35,123 nucleotides of DNA from Legionellaceae bacterium (GTDB taxonomy: Bacteria; Pseudomonadota; Gammaproteobacteria; UBA12402). Below, piece by piece: positions 34,264 to 35,123 of this stretch (its first letter is position 1; the number at the start of each line of letters is the position of its first letter). The notes beneath the pieces are model-generated. The model did not search any database and was not told where the DNA came from. It saw nothing but the letters and a program-made list of their open reading frames with translations. The DNA lies in NCBI GenBank assembly GCA_002707695.1, contig PANR01000035.1:1-35123 (forward strand), in the 5' to 3' direction. A program made the position numbers and the translations under genes.

Positions 34264-35123
34264 ATGAAAATGAGTATGAGTAAAAAAAATGGAATGGTTC
34301 TTGCAGCAAGTGTCATAGCGGTTCTTTTGTCTGCTAGCACAATGGCGGCTACCAATACCAAGCCACGACACAGAAACAGCAATTCTCCAAAGAACAAAGA
34401 TGTTGTGTATTATATTGTGGAAGGCGCTGATCAGACTGGTTCTGCAAAAGACCCTGTTTTAGAAGGTATGTTGCCAACCTCAGGGCATCTTACAGTCAAT
34501 GGACACTCATTAACTCTCCCTGCTTCCGGGCCGGATCACACCCATTTCAATATCATTAGCTTTCAGCATTACTACTTGCAGCAAAATTGGGCGGCATTGC
34601 CTAACGCTTTAGACGGCTTGTCTAGAGCCGTTCAAAGTAACTATGCCAGCATTCAAGCAGATAATAGTGCCATCAACAATATGCAAAACAACTTGAATAC
34701 GGTGACCAATAATACCACTGATATTTTGAATGATGTGTCACAAAATACGCAAAACATTGCTCATAATACGCAAAACATTGCCAACAATGCGGCAAATATT
34801 CGTGCCAACATGCAAAATGTTCTTACTAATGCCTACGATATTCAAGTTGATAGAAATGCTATTTTGATTAACGCTGGCAATATTGGTCTGAACACAATTC
34901 ATGTTAATTATCTGCTTAGCAGTGCTAGCAATCTTGATAATCTATCACAAACCATTGGCGATGATGTCAGATTAAATGACAATGATATTGCTATCAGTGG
35001 AGATGGGGATTTAATGACGAATGCTCAAATGGCCGCGTTTGCTATTTTAGTTGAGCATGGAGCATTGAAATCGAAGCAGTTGCCGCCTTGTGAGACAAAG
35101 CGTGTTGCGACGCTAACGAAAAA
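34264..35123 (+). CDS. secreted Asn-rich protein, C-terminus beyond the right edge
   Basis: At least 286 residues with no stop before the end of the window. GGAG lies eight bases before the ATG. An N-terminal signal peptide (about 1-32; MVLAASVIAVLLSASTMAA) is followed by a basic linker, a small domain around YYIVEGADQTGSAKDPVLEG, and from about residue 130 a long helical stretch of polar repeats such as NTQNIAHNTQNIANNAANI with hydrophobic residues every three to four positions, suggesting a coiled-coil stalk. I do not recognise a family. It lies 22 bp after the LbtU-like gene, suggesting a shared envelope role. A surface or periplasmic coiled-coil protein is the most that can be inferred. 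Confidence 0.75.
   Translation, partial: MKMSMSKKNGMVLAASVIAVLLSASTMAATNTKPRHRNSNSPKNKDVVYYIVEGADQTGSAKDPVLEGMLPTSGHLTVNGHSLTLPASGPDHTHFNIISFQHYYLQQNWAALPNALDGLSRAVQSNYASIQADNSAINNMQNNLNTVTNNTTDILNDVSQNTQNIAHNTQNIANNAANIRANMQNVLTNAYDIQVDRNAILINAGNIGLNTIHVNYLLSSASNLDNLSQTIGDDVRLNDNDIAISGDGDLMTNAQMAAFAILVEHGALKSKQLPPCETKRVATLTK

Overview
The window looks like a gammaproteobacterial chromosome segment, most like a host-associated member of the Legionellales (Legionella/Coxiella/Berkiella-like). The evidence is an ihfB, hda, rpoS, ubiG, enolase and ftsB gene set of gammaproteobacterial type, a mevalonate (not MEP) isoprenoid operon, a LbtU-like siderophore porin, and several large or unusual proteins of the kind seen in intracellular bacteria. 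No rRNA or tRNA gene was recognised, so the taxon is an inference.

Layout. 1-4095 (minus strand): a giant protein of at least 1365 residues built from about 20 tandem 52-residue helical repeats. It runs off the left edge without a stop. 4252-6205: mrp and dcd, separated by a ParD/RelE-like toxin-antitoxin pair. 6219-9132 (minus): a CHASE-GGDEF-EAL cyclic-di-GMP protein with a degenerate GGDEF site, and ihfB with its own terminator. 9512-12992: a small coiled-coil protein, a DUF3108 protein with a membrane-protein partner, then perM-hda. 13022-17946: interspersed palindromic repeats bracket enolase and ftsB. Between those two normally adjacent genes sit two unfamiliar divergent genes: a His-rich small protein, and a 736-residue protein whose tail carries three (V/I)KxEP motifs resembling eukaryotic SUMO acceptor sites. 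A CTTAA-N6-CTTAA element between them resembles a PmrA box.

18030-23822: a compact mevalonate operon in pathway order: HMG-CoA reductase, an HMG-CoA synthase fused to mevalonate kinase, phosphomevalonate kinase, diphosphomevalonate decarboxylase and IPP isomerase. Together they convert acetoacetyl-CoA plus acetyl-CoA to IPP/DMAPP. 24042-26569: rpoS, ubiG (convergent, tails overlapping) and an outer-membrane barrel protein. 26635-32770: the quinolinate/NAD genes nadA, nadB and nadC, split by an accessory block holding a HepT/MNT toxin-antitoxin pair, a CPBP membrane protease and a decayed ATPase/DUF4143 gene. 32961-35123: a LbtU-like porin and the start of a secreted Asn-rich protein that runs off the right edge.

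The most interesting material is the insertion between eno and ftsB (SUMO-like motifs plus PmrA-box-like site), the giant repeat protein, and the HMGS-mevalonate kinase fusion.
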